Part shown: one piece after another, positions 28,806 to 40,044 of the stretch
Layout of the letters: every line of letters begins with the position of its first letter
Numbering within the stretch: position 1 is the stretch's first letter
NCBI GenBank assembly: GCA_016617855.1
Contig: JAECUM010011066.1
Location: forward strand, 97,503-161,502
Origin: Megalonaias nervosa
Taxonomy: Eukaryota; Mollusca; Bivalvia; Unionida; Unionidae
Direction: 5' to 3'
Length of the DNA: 64,000 nt
Position numbers and translations under genes: made by a program
Notes under the pieces: model-generated
Database searches by the model: none
Seen by the model: the letters and a program-made list of their open reading frames with translations, nothing else
What the model was told of the DNA's origin: nothing

Positions 28806-29423
28806 TCAGGAACGAGAAGCAATCCGCTTTAACTGCCTTAAGCCTTTGCCACGGCCAAGGCCTACTTCTGGACTTGCTCCTATCAATGATTTGGTAGAAA
28901 TCACTAGGGGTGGTATTTCCGGTGTAATAACAGGGTTAGACTGTGGCTCGGGAAGGTCTTTTTCTCTTGGGTCGTAATAAAAAGGTCTTATACATTTGTT
29001 TCAGACTTCTTAAGGCGGCCAAAATGTCCAAGAACACCGTTACCGTTTGAGGTTCACTGTTCTCGTTCTCTCCTAGACCTTGTTTCTTCTCTGCTGCTTC
29101 TACCTGTCGTTTCCTTCTTGCCTCTTCTTCTTCTCGCTGTTGCTGTTCAAGGAGAAATGCTTGTTCTGCCTCTTTCTGCTGCTGTAAAAATTTCTCCAAT
29201 TCTTCTTTCTGTCTCAGTTTAAAATCCTCGACGTGTGGTAAAGAAGGAGAAGGTACTGGTACTGGACAAATTCTTGCGAAGAGAGAAAATCTACTAAATC
29301 CCAATTGAAATCGGTCTCTTCTGGAAGTAGCGCTGTGTTAACTTTGGTAGCCACTGCTGTGCCATCGCCTCTCGTCTCCACAGCCGGTACACCCCAATTC
29401 ATCGTCTTCTTAGTTTCAGTCAT
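28806..29423 (-). pseudogene. Terminal gene 4: acidic/Gln-rich coiled-coil protein (frameshifted)
   Basis: Starts at ATG 29423 (MTETKKTMNWGVPAVE). The N-terminal part ends in an acidic segment (TDFNWDLVDFL). A frame change near 29255 leads to a long Gln/Glu coiled coil (KQKEELEKFLQQQK-like, then EEEEARRKRQVEAAEKK), and a second shift near 28955 leads to a Pro/Gly tail ending at TGA 28806. The stop is then 34 nt before hairpin 4, as expected for a histone-like transcript, which supports this reading of the 3' end. Function unknown. Confidence 0.55.
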
Positions 29424-29655
29424 GTTTCACAAAACAATGTCGCATCGATTCACTGCGCACAGACGCTAGCGCACCTATATAAGGAATGTGACGTCACAAG
29501 TAGCTCTCTTCGGATTGGAAGACAGACTCCGCGAAGTGACTGAATTTTGTAACGCGTATTGGGATTGGTGAACAATTTCAATCCGTTTCGATCCGATCTT
29601 TCACTATAAATAAACGCGGTTCACTTCATTCCCTTCACCTGTTCCTCGTCACAAG
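29424..29655. promoter_or_regulatory. Bidirectional promoter with CRE site between terminal genes 4 and 5
   Basis: It carries TATA elements for both directions (CCTTATATAGG at about 29473-29483 for the minus gene and CACTATAAATA at about 29600-29610 for the plus gene). A perfect CRE/ATF palindrome TGACGTCA lies at 29489-29496, with two CCAAT-type motifs (ATTGG at about 29514 and 29562). The same layout, including TGACGTCA at 6233-6240, is kept in the decayed copy. Confidence 0.75.
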
Positions 29656-29889
29656 ATGTGGACCAACGTTGAATCGTCTATCATCCTATCGTCGATGCTG
29701 TTCAACCCGGACTATCCAATGTATGTCAGATCATCATGGGCAATTACCCAGATCACTGATACAGCCCTTTGGAAACGAAGGATCTATGTGGAGAGACAAG
29801 GCTGTCTGAAGCGAGTCCCCATTTACGGTCCAGAGGTTAGAGAACGTTTGAGAAAGAGAAGAAGATCAGTGAGATGTTCTCCATGTTAA
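29656..29889 (+). CDS. Terminal gene 5: small basic protein
   Basis: An intact 77-residue ORF from ATG 29656 (MWTNVESSIILSSMLFNPDY), rich in Trp/Met at the start and in Arg at the end (RERLRKRRRSVRC). There is a relic copy in the decayed element (about 6402-6640). The stop is 27 nt before hairpin 5. The family is unknown; a nuclear or nucleic acid-binding role is possible from composition only. Confidence 0.7.
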   Translation: MWTNVESSIILSSMLFNPDYPMYVRSSWAITQITDTALWKRRIYVERQGCLKRVPIYGPEVRERLRKRRRSVRCSPC

Positions 29890-29913
29890 CAAACTGGTTT
29901 TAATATAAACCCC

Positions 29914-30403
29914 AAAGGCCCTTTTCAGGGTCACTTCATATGCTTCGAAAAGATATTTATTCTTTGTTGCCTAAAATTTTTTTTTATTCGATTTTATAAT
30001 TTATGTTTAACTCCCCAAAACATTATTCTCTTGCCTAAATTTTTTTTTTAAGTCGATTTTTATAATTTGTGTATGATAGATTGACGTTCATCAATCTATG
30101 GAAAAAAAGCGAATATATAGAACATACTATACTATCCACAGACACGAACGCAAATGATTCAAACTTTGTATAGAAATGAAACAGGTGGCATGACGTCACA
30201 GTACTTGCTACATTGTTGCAAGTGTCCAGTACCGTGATATCACCCTACCTGTTCCATTCCTCTTGTCGCTATACAAAATTCCCATATGCCCCATACAGGC
30301 CCAGGGTGATTTTTTTTGTCCCTATAAATCTGTGCCCCATACAGGCCCAGGCTGTTTTTCCTTCTTTGGCCTCATATGCCCCCTATCGCCCCACTATACT
30401 ACT
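29914..30403 (-). repeat. Right terminal inverted repeat of the Polinton
   Basis: Reverse complement of 9336-9814 with scattered differences. The outer CRE palindrome is kept (TGACGTCA at 30191-30198), while the inner one reads TGATATCA at 30235-30242. A small perfect hairpin TAGATTGA/TCAATCTA (about 30084-30105) occurs only on this side. Confidence 0.94.
29917..29932 (+). terminator. Histone-type 3' hairpin 5
   Basis: GGCCCT-TTTC-AGGGTC, all six pairs forming with one G-U wobble. It is preceded by CCCAAA and followed by ACTTC, and a downstream CTTCGAAAAGATATT lies at 29943-29957. It is in the right terminal repeat and is the mirror copy of hairpin 1. Confidence 0.85.
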
Positions 30404-30409
30404 CCCGCC
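30404..30409 (+). repeat. Right target-site duplication of the Polinton
   Basis: CCCGCC, identical to 9330-9335. Confidence 0.93.
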
Positions 30410-30543
30410 ATACTCAACCACCACCACAAAATGGAGATGTACCGCATAAACGAGACAAGCTATGGTCCGCTAAGCACCAGAAGGTGGATTGCCCTGGACG
30501 GCATTACAATGTGTGCATATGACCACAACCACAGCATACAATG
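30410..30543 (+). pseudogene. Older PolB pseudogene, C-terminal end
   Basis: Continuation of the polymerase relic of 7549-9335 beyond the inserted Polinton, in the same reading frame on either side of the duplicated CCCGCC. It encodes the C-terminal motif of this PolB lineage (a PLSTRRWIALDGI string followed by a DHNH-like end) and stops at TGA 30541-30543. Confidence 0.85.
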
Positions 30544-30544
30544 A

Positions 30545-31340
30545 GCTCTCGTCGGATAAAGATGTCCTTGGGTGGTAGCAGAGTGTCTTCAGGCGCAATT
30601 TGTACTTCCTCGCGAACGAAGCCTCTGCGGGAGAACCGCTACTGGATGCATGGTATACAGACGGCTGGCGTGCAATATAAAACCTCACAACCAGGATGAG
30701 CAGCTTGAATCACTATATTTGGCCGGTAGCACAGCTCTGCCTGCCTTCCAGCACTCATGGCGCAAATAGGTAGCCCACCAAGGCATTTGAAGAGAGGTGT
30801 TGATCTTCCAGAATACACGATGCATCACCGACGCTGCAGACACCGTTTCACGAATGGCAGTGGTGTCACTGGGGGTGGGGTGGGGTGCGGACCGCACCGG
30901 GTGATACCATCATAGGGGATGACACCAAAATTACTGTCTATACAGTTTTTGAATTTTTGTGCAGGAGGGAGGTTCATGGGGGTGACAGTCTGTACAATTT
31001 TTGAATTTCTGTGCAGGAAGGGGGTCTATGGGGGTGACACCATGAGTTACCGCACATGATTTATATAAAAGTTTTGAATTTTTGTGCAGGAAGGAAATCC
31101 ATGGAGGTGACACCAACCCTAGTGACACCACTGACGAATGGCATCAATATGCTTCATACCTGTGAGCCGCGTTGCTTGTCTGTTTACGGATCCAAAACGT
31201 CCAGCAGCAGCCAAGCTCAGTGTTATGTGCGCTTGTCGTCTCGCTCTAAAAATGCGCACTTGTACTCAAAGAGCCGTTCATCTAGGATATGGTTGCAGGG
31301 CCGTAGAGAGCGATTACTGGCCCTGGGGTAAGAAACACTC
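30545..31340 (-). pseudogene. Unrecognised gene relic of the older Polinton
   Basis: On the minus strand, protein-like stretches flank the hAT MITE: 31142-31330 and 30690-30850 (AIRETVSAASVMHRVFWKIN, WWATYLRHECWKAG). Stops and a frame change are present. Its place between PolB and the integrase relic, convergent to PolB, suggests a gene of the older element. The family is not identified. Confidence 0.4.
30858..31133. mobile_element. hAT-type MITE, 276 bp, with 8-bp target duplication
   Basis: Terminal inverted repeats CAGTGGTGTCACT (30858-30870 and 31121-31133) and the duplication ACGAATGG (30850-30857 and 31134-31141). CAG-starting ends and 8-bp duplications are typical of hAT transposons. 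The interior holds three imperfect copies of a TTTTTGAATTTYTGTGCAGG unit and no ORF. Confidence 0.92.
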
Positions 31341-31399
31341 AGGCCTCTCCTATTTCTTGTTCAAACAAAAATTTTCTTTTATAAAATTAAAAAGTGTTG

Positions 31400-31450
31400 T
31401 CCGGCCTGGGCCCCCTTACGGGTCCGGGCCCCGGGGATATATCCCCGGTT
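31400..31450. other. GC-rich tract with an 18-bp perfect palindrome
   Basis: A short GC-rich island in AT-rich surroundings. CCGGGGATATATCCCCGG at 31431-31448 is a perfect palindrome. No function is assigned. Confidence 0.6.
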
Positions 31451-31469
31451 GCCTGACCTCTTGTCGGCC

Positions 31470-31800
31470 CTGTATGGTTGAATCGTTGGACACTGCCCTG
31501 TGCACAGTGGTTTCCGGCCTGACCCCGATTCACACGCACGCCGTGTTTGTCCAAAAGTTGTGAGATGACGCCCACAGATTTAGGGTTATGGTCAATGAGC
31601 AGAGTGGGCCACTTTAGCGACACCACTTATAGATACTTGCCAGAGCATGGGATACTTTTTTAAAGCCTCTTTTGTTGTTAAAGGCTCAGCTTTCTTGCAA
31701 CAGCTGGCGACGTCAACCACGGTCGACGCATACTTGTACGGGTATCGACCAAACTTATACGGCAGAAAAAGAGGTCGGACTGGTGTACTTCTTTAGGGGT
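31470..31800 (-). pseudogene. Integrase fossil of the older Polinton
   Basis: The minus strand preserves two rve-integrase segments in different frames: a YKYASTVVDVASCCKKAEPLT region (second strand with the first catalytic Asp, about 31715-31760) and a QLLDKHGVRVNRGQ-HCAQGSVQRFN region (about 31500-31570) around the position of the catalytic glutamate. Many substitutions are seen. With the PolB relic it defines an older Polinton of a different lineage. Confidence 0.7.
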
Positions 31801-34800
31801 TGAAAAAAAAATAATGTAAACCGGGTGTTTGAATAATAACGATTCATTTCCTAGCCAATTCAGATTTATTTACTGACGCATGTAGCAATTAAACCGACAA
31901 TATATAAAATAATCATTCAAGTGTAAGTACAAGCAAGAATTACAATAGAGAATATGCAATACAAAATTCACATGATTCATACGCGACGCAAATGTCATCC
32001 ATAATTATAAACTATTTAGAATCCTTACCAGACCTAACACTTCTATGCAGTATTTAACTTAAAATTATACGTATATTCTACAAGCGCTACATCCTAGAGA
32101 GAGTTTTACAATTGCTCTCTATGACGACTTCTGACTCACTGTGGTGAGAGAACAGAGGATAGGGCGGGGTTAGTATTGCGCGCGAACTTGCAATGCACGT
32201 GCTATTATGGTGAACACTTTTAATCTTTCACTCACTCTACTGATATACCTACTTATATATACATGTTACATGAGACGATATCTACAAACATATCCTACTA
32301 CACATAGTAATGCACAGTCTAGCAGGCTGTACAATGTAAACATATAATGGACAACACATACAACAGATATGACATTTATGCTCAAAATAACACTGGCTAC
32401 ATCCTCCCCCTGTTAGAAAGATATCTCCAGACATTTAAAATATCTTGTACTGAAATTCTAAAAATATGAACATCGTACAAGAACAATTTTAAATTAATAT
32501 ATACCTTTCTTACCTACCGTAGTGATACTACCCTGGCTGATCTAGTAGGTCAGCCCCAGTGGGATTCGAACCCACCTGATTTTGCCCGGAAGATCACTAT
32601 ACCGATCAAAACCTTGAAGGGCAGAATTCCTGTAATTAGGTAGAATAACCAACTGACTTACTTGTTGACCGTCAATGTGAGAGTTTCGATAAAGAATGTC
32701 ATCCTCCATAGAGAGATGTTTCCATTCTTTAAGATTTTTCCGGACTTAAGGGGATTAGTTTCCCTGACTCCTTCTCTGCGCCGGAAGGTTAACTACTCTA
32801 GCAATAGTCCTTTCTTTGCTTGCTCCTTACTTCAATCTATATAATGGAGTTGGTCAGATTTTTGAATATCCTCACCTGCAGAATGAGGATAGACAGCGGA
32901 CAGATGGTCGCAGGCCTTCCGTAGTACTCACCGCTATGCGGCCTCCAACAGAAGCGTCTAGAAATATGGGTCCTGATAGTAACCTTTGGATTTGACGTTC
33001 TGTTATTCTGATTTTGCCACGTTGCTCGCTTCTTAAGCCACGACCTGGTAACATCTATTGAGACTTTGGCAGCTTCTGGCGTCAAGCCTATTTTAGCCCG
33101 TATGTAGAAATTGTCAATACTATTTTTTCGATTGAAATGCGAAAAACAATATCGAACAAATGACAATACGATTTTATACATATTTCTATTTTAAGTATAT
33201 GTTTGGTTTAAGAAGTGGCTTCAGTTTTCAATATTCAAGTCCAGCAATCAATTTTATATTTTAAACTGAGGCAAGATTCTGTGAGGGTTCCTAAAACCTT
33301 ATCCGGGTACCCCAGATACCTAAAACCGAGACACTACTGTAATTCAGACGCTTAATTCAAGCATCTTTCTGATCCCATGAGCGCGCAATTTTCAATTTGG
33401 TCGCATGAAACTACAAAAGAGCAACAGCGGTTCTATCTCATTGTCACTACAGTTAAATTTGATGCCTTTGTGAAATTATATTAATGGAAGAAACCGAAAT
33501 CTATTCAGGTAAATTGCAAATACAGAATATATAGAGGAAAACCCCACCACCAAAACCAAAAACAAAACCCAACAACAAACAAGAAGAAGCAGCAGTACCC
33601 CAATACATTTTCAGTTTATTTTAATGTTTTCTGTACGATTACTGTTCTCATACATCTCTGCAAGCCATTGGTAGACCTATTAAGGGTCGGAACTCGCTGT
33701 ACTTATATTGCTGTCGGTACGTTTTAAAACCAATTTGTTGTTGCTTCATGGTAAAAGTTTCTTTGACATTGGTTCAGTTTATTCATATTTTTAAAAAAAT
33801 CGCCGTCAATTGATGCGTGTAAATGTAAACAAAACTGCAAATGGTGGATGACCCCCTTTCTACAGTATGGGAAACAACTCTAAATTATCGCCGCATTTGC
33901 CTAAGTTAAATATGGTAGGTAGTACGCATGATACGCCACAGGGGCTCGCATCATTGCTTACACTGTACCCACAAATCATATATGTAGTTTATAATCCTAG
34001 GATTATAATATGATTCATGTATAATTTGTAGTTAAATTTTAAGCAATTATACTAGCCCCGTGAATACACTTACATTTCAATGTACCGTTAAGACACAAAA
34101 TAAGGATGGTACTTTAGAAAAGTACTAAAAGAGTTCGCAAGAGAAATTATTTTGTATATGTAGGTTGGAAAAGTCGTGTATTTGATATCCCATACAACAA
34201 AGTTTTATAATCAGAAAAACTCAAGCATTATTGAAGCAAAAGTAAAAGGACAAATGTAATTACAGAAGGGATAGGTTACTGTTACCTATGTTGTGTTGTA
34301 AGTGTATTCATATTCCATAAAGAACACAGCAATGAAATAAAGCTAATTGGGAGAGCTGGACATATGTACATAAGCACAAATAATAATAAGAGACAAGATT
34401 AAGTATAAGTATGTTTATTAAGTCTGAAAAATGTAGCTAAAGTGTAGGACATGATAGTTCTGACATCAGATTTCACAGCATGTTTTTTAATACTAAGTGA
34501 TATAAGGTTGTTAGATGTTTAAAAGTCATGGTTCATCAACTAAATATAATCAGGGTTGTTTGATTTAAATCAGATGATTTAACTCATTTCAAAATACTTA
34601 AATTATTAAAGCAGACTCCATGATTTAAATGACTTTAAAAACCATTCAAATGAATTATTGATTTTTTTTTTACATATGATGTTAAACTACACAGATTTTG
34701 TGACCTAAGTCACTTTTAAATAGCATTACAGTATCTTTGACAAGGAATGCTGAAGAGTGCAGGGTAACAGCTGCATCATCAATGAGGCTGTTGTCATATG

Positions 34801-36669
34801 GCACAAGCTTAACATGGCTCAGCAGCTTCGCAACATAAGTTGTGTCCTAATGCTGAAAATAACCTGGCTAATTAATATTTGCTAGTTAATATGAAACTCT
34901 GGATTACAGAGAAGACATTCTCCATTCTTTGCAAATTAAAGTGATTCAAGGGGAATTCTGGATCTGAAAACTATTAAGAACCTTGTGAAAGTTAATAATC
35001 ACAGTTAATGTTATCAGTGGTTACCAGTGATCTTGTGATGGAAACTAACAATGCTTGTAACTTTTATATCTGTAAAAAAAATAATCTTTGCAATGAACTA
35101 CAAGGTATACACCTCTTCCTTTCTTTTTGAATTGTCATACACTGGCTCATATTAAAAGATTAATGACAATGGATTAAAGAAGTACATTTTCTTTTTTGTC
35201 TTGTGCTCAGAAATGACTGCCAGTAATAATCAATTTGACCCACAGGTTTCAAGAAACAAAAAGTTAGTAAAGATTTAGAGGAGAAGGAGAATACATCTAA
35301 AGTTGTAAGAAATCTTGAGCATTAGTTTGCTCCACAAATAAGGAACAACCACAGCTATAGACTCATGACTCAAAAACAAATAACTCGTGAGATTTTCATT
35401 TTGACTCTTGAGAGTTTGGTTTCAAGGGTCAAATGACTCTTCAGTTTTGAATTCTATTGAGAACCCTGTGTATTTCTTCCCATTCCTATGCAGGTTATAT
35501 TTCATTAGTGAAGGTAAAATGGCATTGTTTTTCTTTTTAGTTGCAAAAGTATGAAGTTTAATTCTGAGCATTTTTCCCGGTATGAGTTGACAGAATTACA
35601 TATACTTAATACCATTTAATATGTAACATTGGAAAATACTAGTGCATGAAATTCAAATTGACAATGCAAGCTGTGGTTATTATTGAATGCACAAGTAGCA
35701 GACAATTTTAAGTTAATCTATGCATCAAATGATAAATATTTGTTTTGCATGTTAAGTATAGCTGCAGTTGATACTATTTATACATTGCTCATATTTTTTG
35801 AAAGATGCCCGCATATAAAATATACTTAAAAAATTAACAAAGAAATCAGATTTATAGATTTATAATTTTTTATTCTTAAATTGCTTCTTGTACTTGCAAC
35901 TACTTCATTCACGGAATAACTTTGAGAGCTGAGTTTGGAACTTCATCATAGTTATATAGTTATCTTAAATTTAAAAAAAAAATACTTGAAGTTAAGAAAA
36001 AGATGAAGTGAATTTTGTTTTCATGTTGCGTTTTGTGAGTATGCTTCTCCTTTTCTACTGTCTTGCACTTTCGCATATAAATGTTTGAAATTCATAAATT
36101 TCATTGATTGCTTGGTCAGGTCTTTTAAATATATATGTAGCAGAATGGGGTTATAGTTTTCTTATATTACAATCTGACTTGACCCTATTAAGTGCAGAAC
36201 AACTGAAATCAAACCAAAATGAAAAAATAGCCATTGGAAAAGAAGAATATATGAATATGCCCAGAAGAACTGCATAGCCAAGATACTGTGTTTAGGTACC
36301 CTGCACGTGTACACACCATTGATCAATTCATTCCATTTACAATGTTCCAGTCTTTATTACATTATCTAACACAAGTTGGTTTTGTATCATGTATCAAATA
36401 TCAACACTAGAATTACTTATGACTTGAATACCAACACACCAATTGCTTTTAACTCATATGTCAACACAGGGATTACTTACAACTTGAATATTAACATAGG
36501 GATTATTTATGACTTATCAAAGCAGGGATTAGTTGTGACTTGAATATCATGTTTATGTGATTGCTTTTCTTTACAGCGTTAAATTACTTTCCAGTTAAAT
36601 ATATATAATCTTCAAAATGTGTTAGAGAAATTTGTCCAAAAGCAATTAAAAAGTGATTGCATTAAAAAT
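31801..36669. other. Host non-coding DNA
   Basis: No gene supported. At 32530-32625 the minus strand has a tRNA-like box B (GGTTCGAATCC) with an A-box-like GGTATAGTGATC about 45 nt upstream, perhaps a SINE remnant. The rest is AT-rich sequence without recognisable repeats. Confidence 0.45.
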
Positions 36670-36905
36670 GTGATTTTATGAGTTATAAAGGGTGGAGGTG
36701 GGGCTTATAATCATATGTTAGTTGGGTCCAACTGCGGAAACACAGACCCTGATCTGATAGCACATTATGCAATGGCAGATAAGGGTCTAAACTGTTCTGC
36801 TGATTAGTTTTAGCAAACTATATAGACCCAGATCTGCTGGTGCATTATGTAACAACAGATCTGGGTCTGTGCAGTTTGCAGTTGGACTAATAAGTGAGTA
36901 TATAA
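36670..36905. mobile_element. MITE family copy A
   Basis: Ends in imperfect inverted repeats (GCTTATAATC...TTGGGTCCAACTG and CAGTTGGACTAATAAGTGAGTA), with an internal CACAGACCCTGATCTG motif. Related to 39391-39605 and 49665-49832. Confidence 0.65.
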
Positions 36906-38474
36906 AGTAGATTTGTCAATATTGTGTGGTCAATTTATTATCAGAGAAGATATCTTAATTTGCAAAAATGTGGCTCAACTAAACATAAAGCCAGGGGTCA
37001 CAATACCAGGTGAAGTGGGAAACTAAGTTGCCTAATAAATGAAAACTTCACCGTTTTCTGTTTGGAAAGTGAAAATGAATTCACCTTGTGATTTTTAAGA
37101 TGTACATTGAGTGATCATAACTTTTAAGATTCTCCCTCATCTTTTCCAGTTATTTCCGGTGTTGAGTTGTAGCTCATGGCAAAATGTAGGCATGAAACCA
37201 TCAAATAACAGGCATTGATTTCAGTTGAGTTGTCAAACAAACTCTTGCACATTCACAGGCATGTGTTTTGATAGCTGATTGACCATTAACCCTTTCCTAA
37301 GTTACAGCAGGGATGTGTTATATGTCTCTGGTTATAGCGAACATTATTGACTGATTTCTGCATAAAACCATAAAAATTTGTGTTTCAAAACTTAAGCAAT
37401 AGTATATAAATACCAGTTTGTGTTTTAAGATTAGAATTGGTGTTTGGAAGATTTCACTTGCTGCTTGTACATTATTTTCTTCATAAAATCAGTTTGAAAC
37501 CAAAAGTTAACCTGTTAGGGACAATTAATGGCAGACATCGCTGTGTTTGTGAAGTTCCACCCTGTTAGATTGTCTGTTTTCATAAGTATGTGGGCAAATA
37601 TGCTAAGGAAAATGTTCAGTTCATAGAAAGCAAAGTTTAAATATTATGTTATTGAAGATTTAGCATAAAACTGCTATTATCTTGGTCCCAGATTTATGGG
37701 ACAAAGCTATGTTGTAGAATTCAAGAAGCACCATAATGTCAAGGTTATTTTCATTAATCTTATTGAAAATATGGGGAAAGAGCAGCAAACTAAATACTAT
37801 TAGCAAATGCCCAACGCTACTGCACATATGTAGACAAATAATAAAACCATAAATTTGCAATCCTATCAATGGACTATTGTAATGAAGCTAGAATGTGAGT
37901 GGCTACATTAAGGAAGCCCCTCTTTCTAAAAATAAATGCACTCACAAGCTGGGTGTTTCAGTTCGGTTGGAAAGAAGGTTTTAGTTCATTCATATAAGAT
38001 TATAATGCTTCATTGTGTTAATTATGAATAGTTACTTTAATGTTTTATCAGAAATAAAGACATTGAGATGAACAGACATGATATAAAGACACCTGTGCAT
38101 TTGCTCTCATGTACATATTACAGGAGTTGTTTCAAACAAGTTTACAAATGTTTTTCTACTGCCATTTTATAGTGAACTTTCATAATGTAAATACATTCTT
38201 GTTTAAGGGTAGTTGGTTAAGCACTTTACCTAACTTGTACTTACAATACTGTAATCTAGTTACTCCTGTCAGTTATAATTTATTACAATGTATTGTTTCT
38301 ACAGTTCTCTTAAGGCATATGCCCAAAATGCACAGCATATGAATATGATAATTTTTATGTGTATGAAAATGTATTTATAATATACATATAACTCTGAAAC
38401 CATTGTTAAATGCAGATATACATACTGAGAAACAGATGGCATAATTCAAATAAGTAACAAAAACACATGTACAT

Positions 38475-38547
<73 letters not shown>

Positions 38548-39390
38548 CGTATCTTGCTTTGTGTCTACTACTCCCTAAATGTCATGTCTAGCTTGACTCT
38601 TGTAAAGCATGGTCTTATCAGTGGAAATATTTCCATTGTCTGCAGGAATGTGAGTATTCAAAAATGCAATAAAACTTTGCTAATTGTAATTGTAATATAA
38701 CTAATTGCCATTAAAAGTAACCAATTCCAGGTCAGCTCATTTTAATCCCCATAATCCCCTATATAATCAATGGTATCTTCTCCAATATGGTTATTGATGG
38801 TACCATTTAAAAATGGTCTACATTTACACAAGTCCCCGTAATAGTACAAAATTGTTGAAATCTTACAGATTTCCAGTTGTGGTGATTTATCTCATTAAAT
38901 TGTATTCCTGTTGATCTATTTTCCACTGAGCATGATTGCACCATTTCTAGTCACCTGCTAAAGATAATGTCTTGGATCGGTGACTACTCTCCTGTGAATG
39001 TAATGAAAAGGAATATCATGATATTAATCTGTGCAATACAATTGGATTCATCACAAAACCATCCAGGTAAAAATTACTTGCCAGTTTGTCCAGCATATTT
39101 TTAAAAAATTACTTTTAATTATTAATCATGAAATATTTAATCTATTTCAGCTGCAGTAGCTTGGTGAGTAAACTAAGACATACATGTATTTGGATAAGTT
39201 TTTGCCAAAAGTTCTGTAATTTGATAGGCATCTCTTTGATATTTCACTCACCATTAATAAAGCCCTGACATTTGAAAATATTTAAGATGCTGTAATTTAA
39301 AAATATACATCTGTTATTCTGTCTTACAAAAACATTCCTTGATCATATATCTGAATGTCAGCAACTTGAGAAATTATGTGTACCATTTGT
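36906..39390. other. Host non-coding DNA with a (TA)n tract
   Basis: No gene supported. A TA microsatellite occupies about 38479-38546. It may include the promoter and first exon(s) of the ATPase gene, but I could not locate them. Confidence 0.45.
38479..38546. repeat. (TA)n microsatellite
   Basis: About 34 TA dinucleotides. Confidence 0.95.
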
Positions 39391-39605
39391 ACTTGCTTAT
39401 AAGTCTGGTCCACCTGTAAATAACATAGACCCAGATTTACCAGCACATTATGTTCCAGCAGATCAGGATCTGTGTTGTTTGTTGTTCTGATTACTTCTGA
39501 CAAATTGCTTTGACCCAGATTTGCCAGTGTGTCATGTTACACAGATATGGGTGTATACATTTTGCAGTTGGATCCAACTTAAAAGCAAGTACATGTATAT
39601 ATAGT
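39391..39605. mobile_element. MITE family copy B
   Basis: GCTTATAAGTCTGGTCCACCTG at the left and CAGTTGGATCCAACTTAAAAGC at the right are imperfect inverted repeats. The interior shares the GACCCAGATTTRCCAG motif with copy A. Confidence 0.68.
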
Positions 39606-39914
39606 ATGTGCTTATTATTAGCACATATGTATCATAATATATGATATATTGCATAATGATTTTATTGCAAACTTTACTTCTTGAAATTTGACAAAGCTTG
39701 ACCTTTTTAAAATTTCTTTCAAACAGTTTAGTATTTCTGAATGATCATGACTAATTTATCAACAAATTCACATCTTTTGTATTCACCTCATTCTCTTTCT
39801 GTATTAAGTTTGCTACTTTAACATTTTAAGTAAATTATCAAGTTTCTTCACCAGTTTATAAAAATGTGTGCATTAGTTTTATTTATTTATAATAAAAGTC
39901 TTGACAATTTGCAG

Positions 39915-40044
39915 CCTGCAGAATACATTGGCCGAAGGAAACAAAACGTCTAATGTGGACATTCAGTTTATGCTTGGAAACCTACAAAAGTGCCAGGGGC
40001 TGGTGCAAGAGCTGGTCTCCCAAGAACGAGATTCTTTGTACTCC
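39915..40044 (+). CDS. VPS4-like gene, exon a
   Basis: Acceptor GCAG at 39911-39914 (an alternative AG at 39920-39921 also keeps the frame), donor GTAAGA. It encodes a hydrophilic helix ([20 protein letters not shown]). Confidence 0.65.

Larger units (their letters stand above)
9336..30403. mobile_element. Complete Maverick/Polinton element, 21,068 bp
   Basis: Bounded by about 480-bp inverted terminal repeats that start AGTAGTATAGTGGGG and by a perfect 6-bp target duplication. It encodes the hallmark Polinton set: PolB, DDE integrase with chromodomain, FtsK/HerA packaging ATPase, adenain-like protease, penton-like minor capsid and double-jelly-roll major capsid. Additional genes are membrane, core-like, BIR and zinc-knuckle proteins and five terminal genes with histone-type 3' hairpins. 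Such elements are virus-like: self-synthesising and probably once able to form virions. Inactivating changes in PolB, integrase, capsid and protease suggest this copy is now immobile on its own. It lies nested in an older PolB pseudogene. Confidence 0.96.

Noticed and set aside
9826..29932. The hairpin genes are captured histone genes
   Set aside because: None of the five proteins has a histone fold or histone-like sequence. Only the 3' signal is histone-like.
9336..30403. Integrated exogenous adenovirus or adomavirus
   Set aside because: Precise terminal repeats, 6-bp target duplication, a DDE integrase with chromodomain and the PolB type all point to a Polinton.
32530..32625. tRNA gene on the minus strand
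   Set aside because: Box B is good but no cloverleaf could be folded by eye. A SINE remnant is more likely.
38467..38700. TYIYIYI ORF
   Set aside because: Chance frame through a (TA)n microsatellite.
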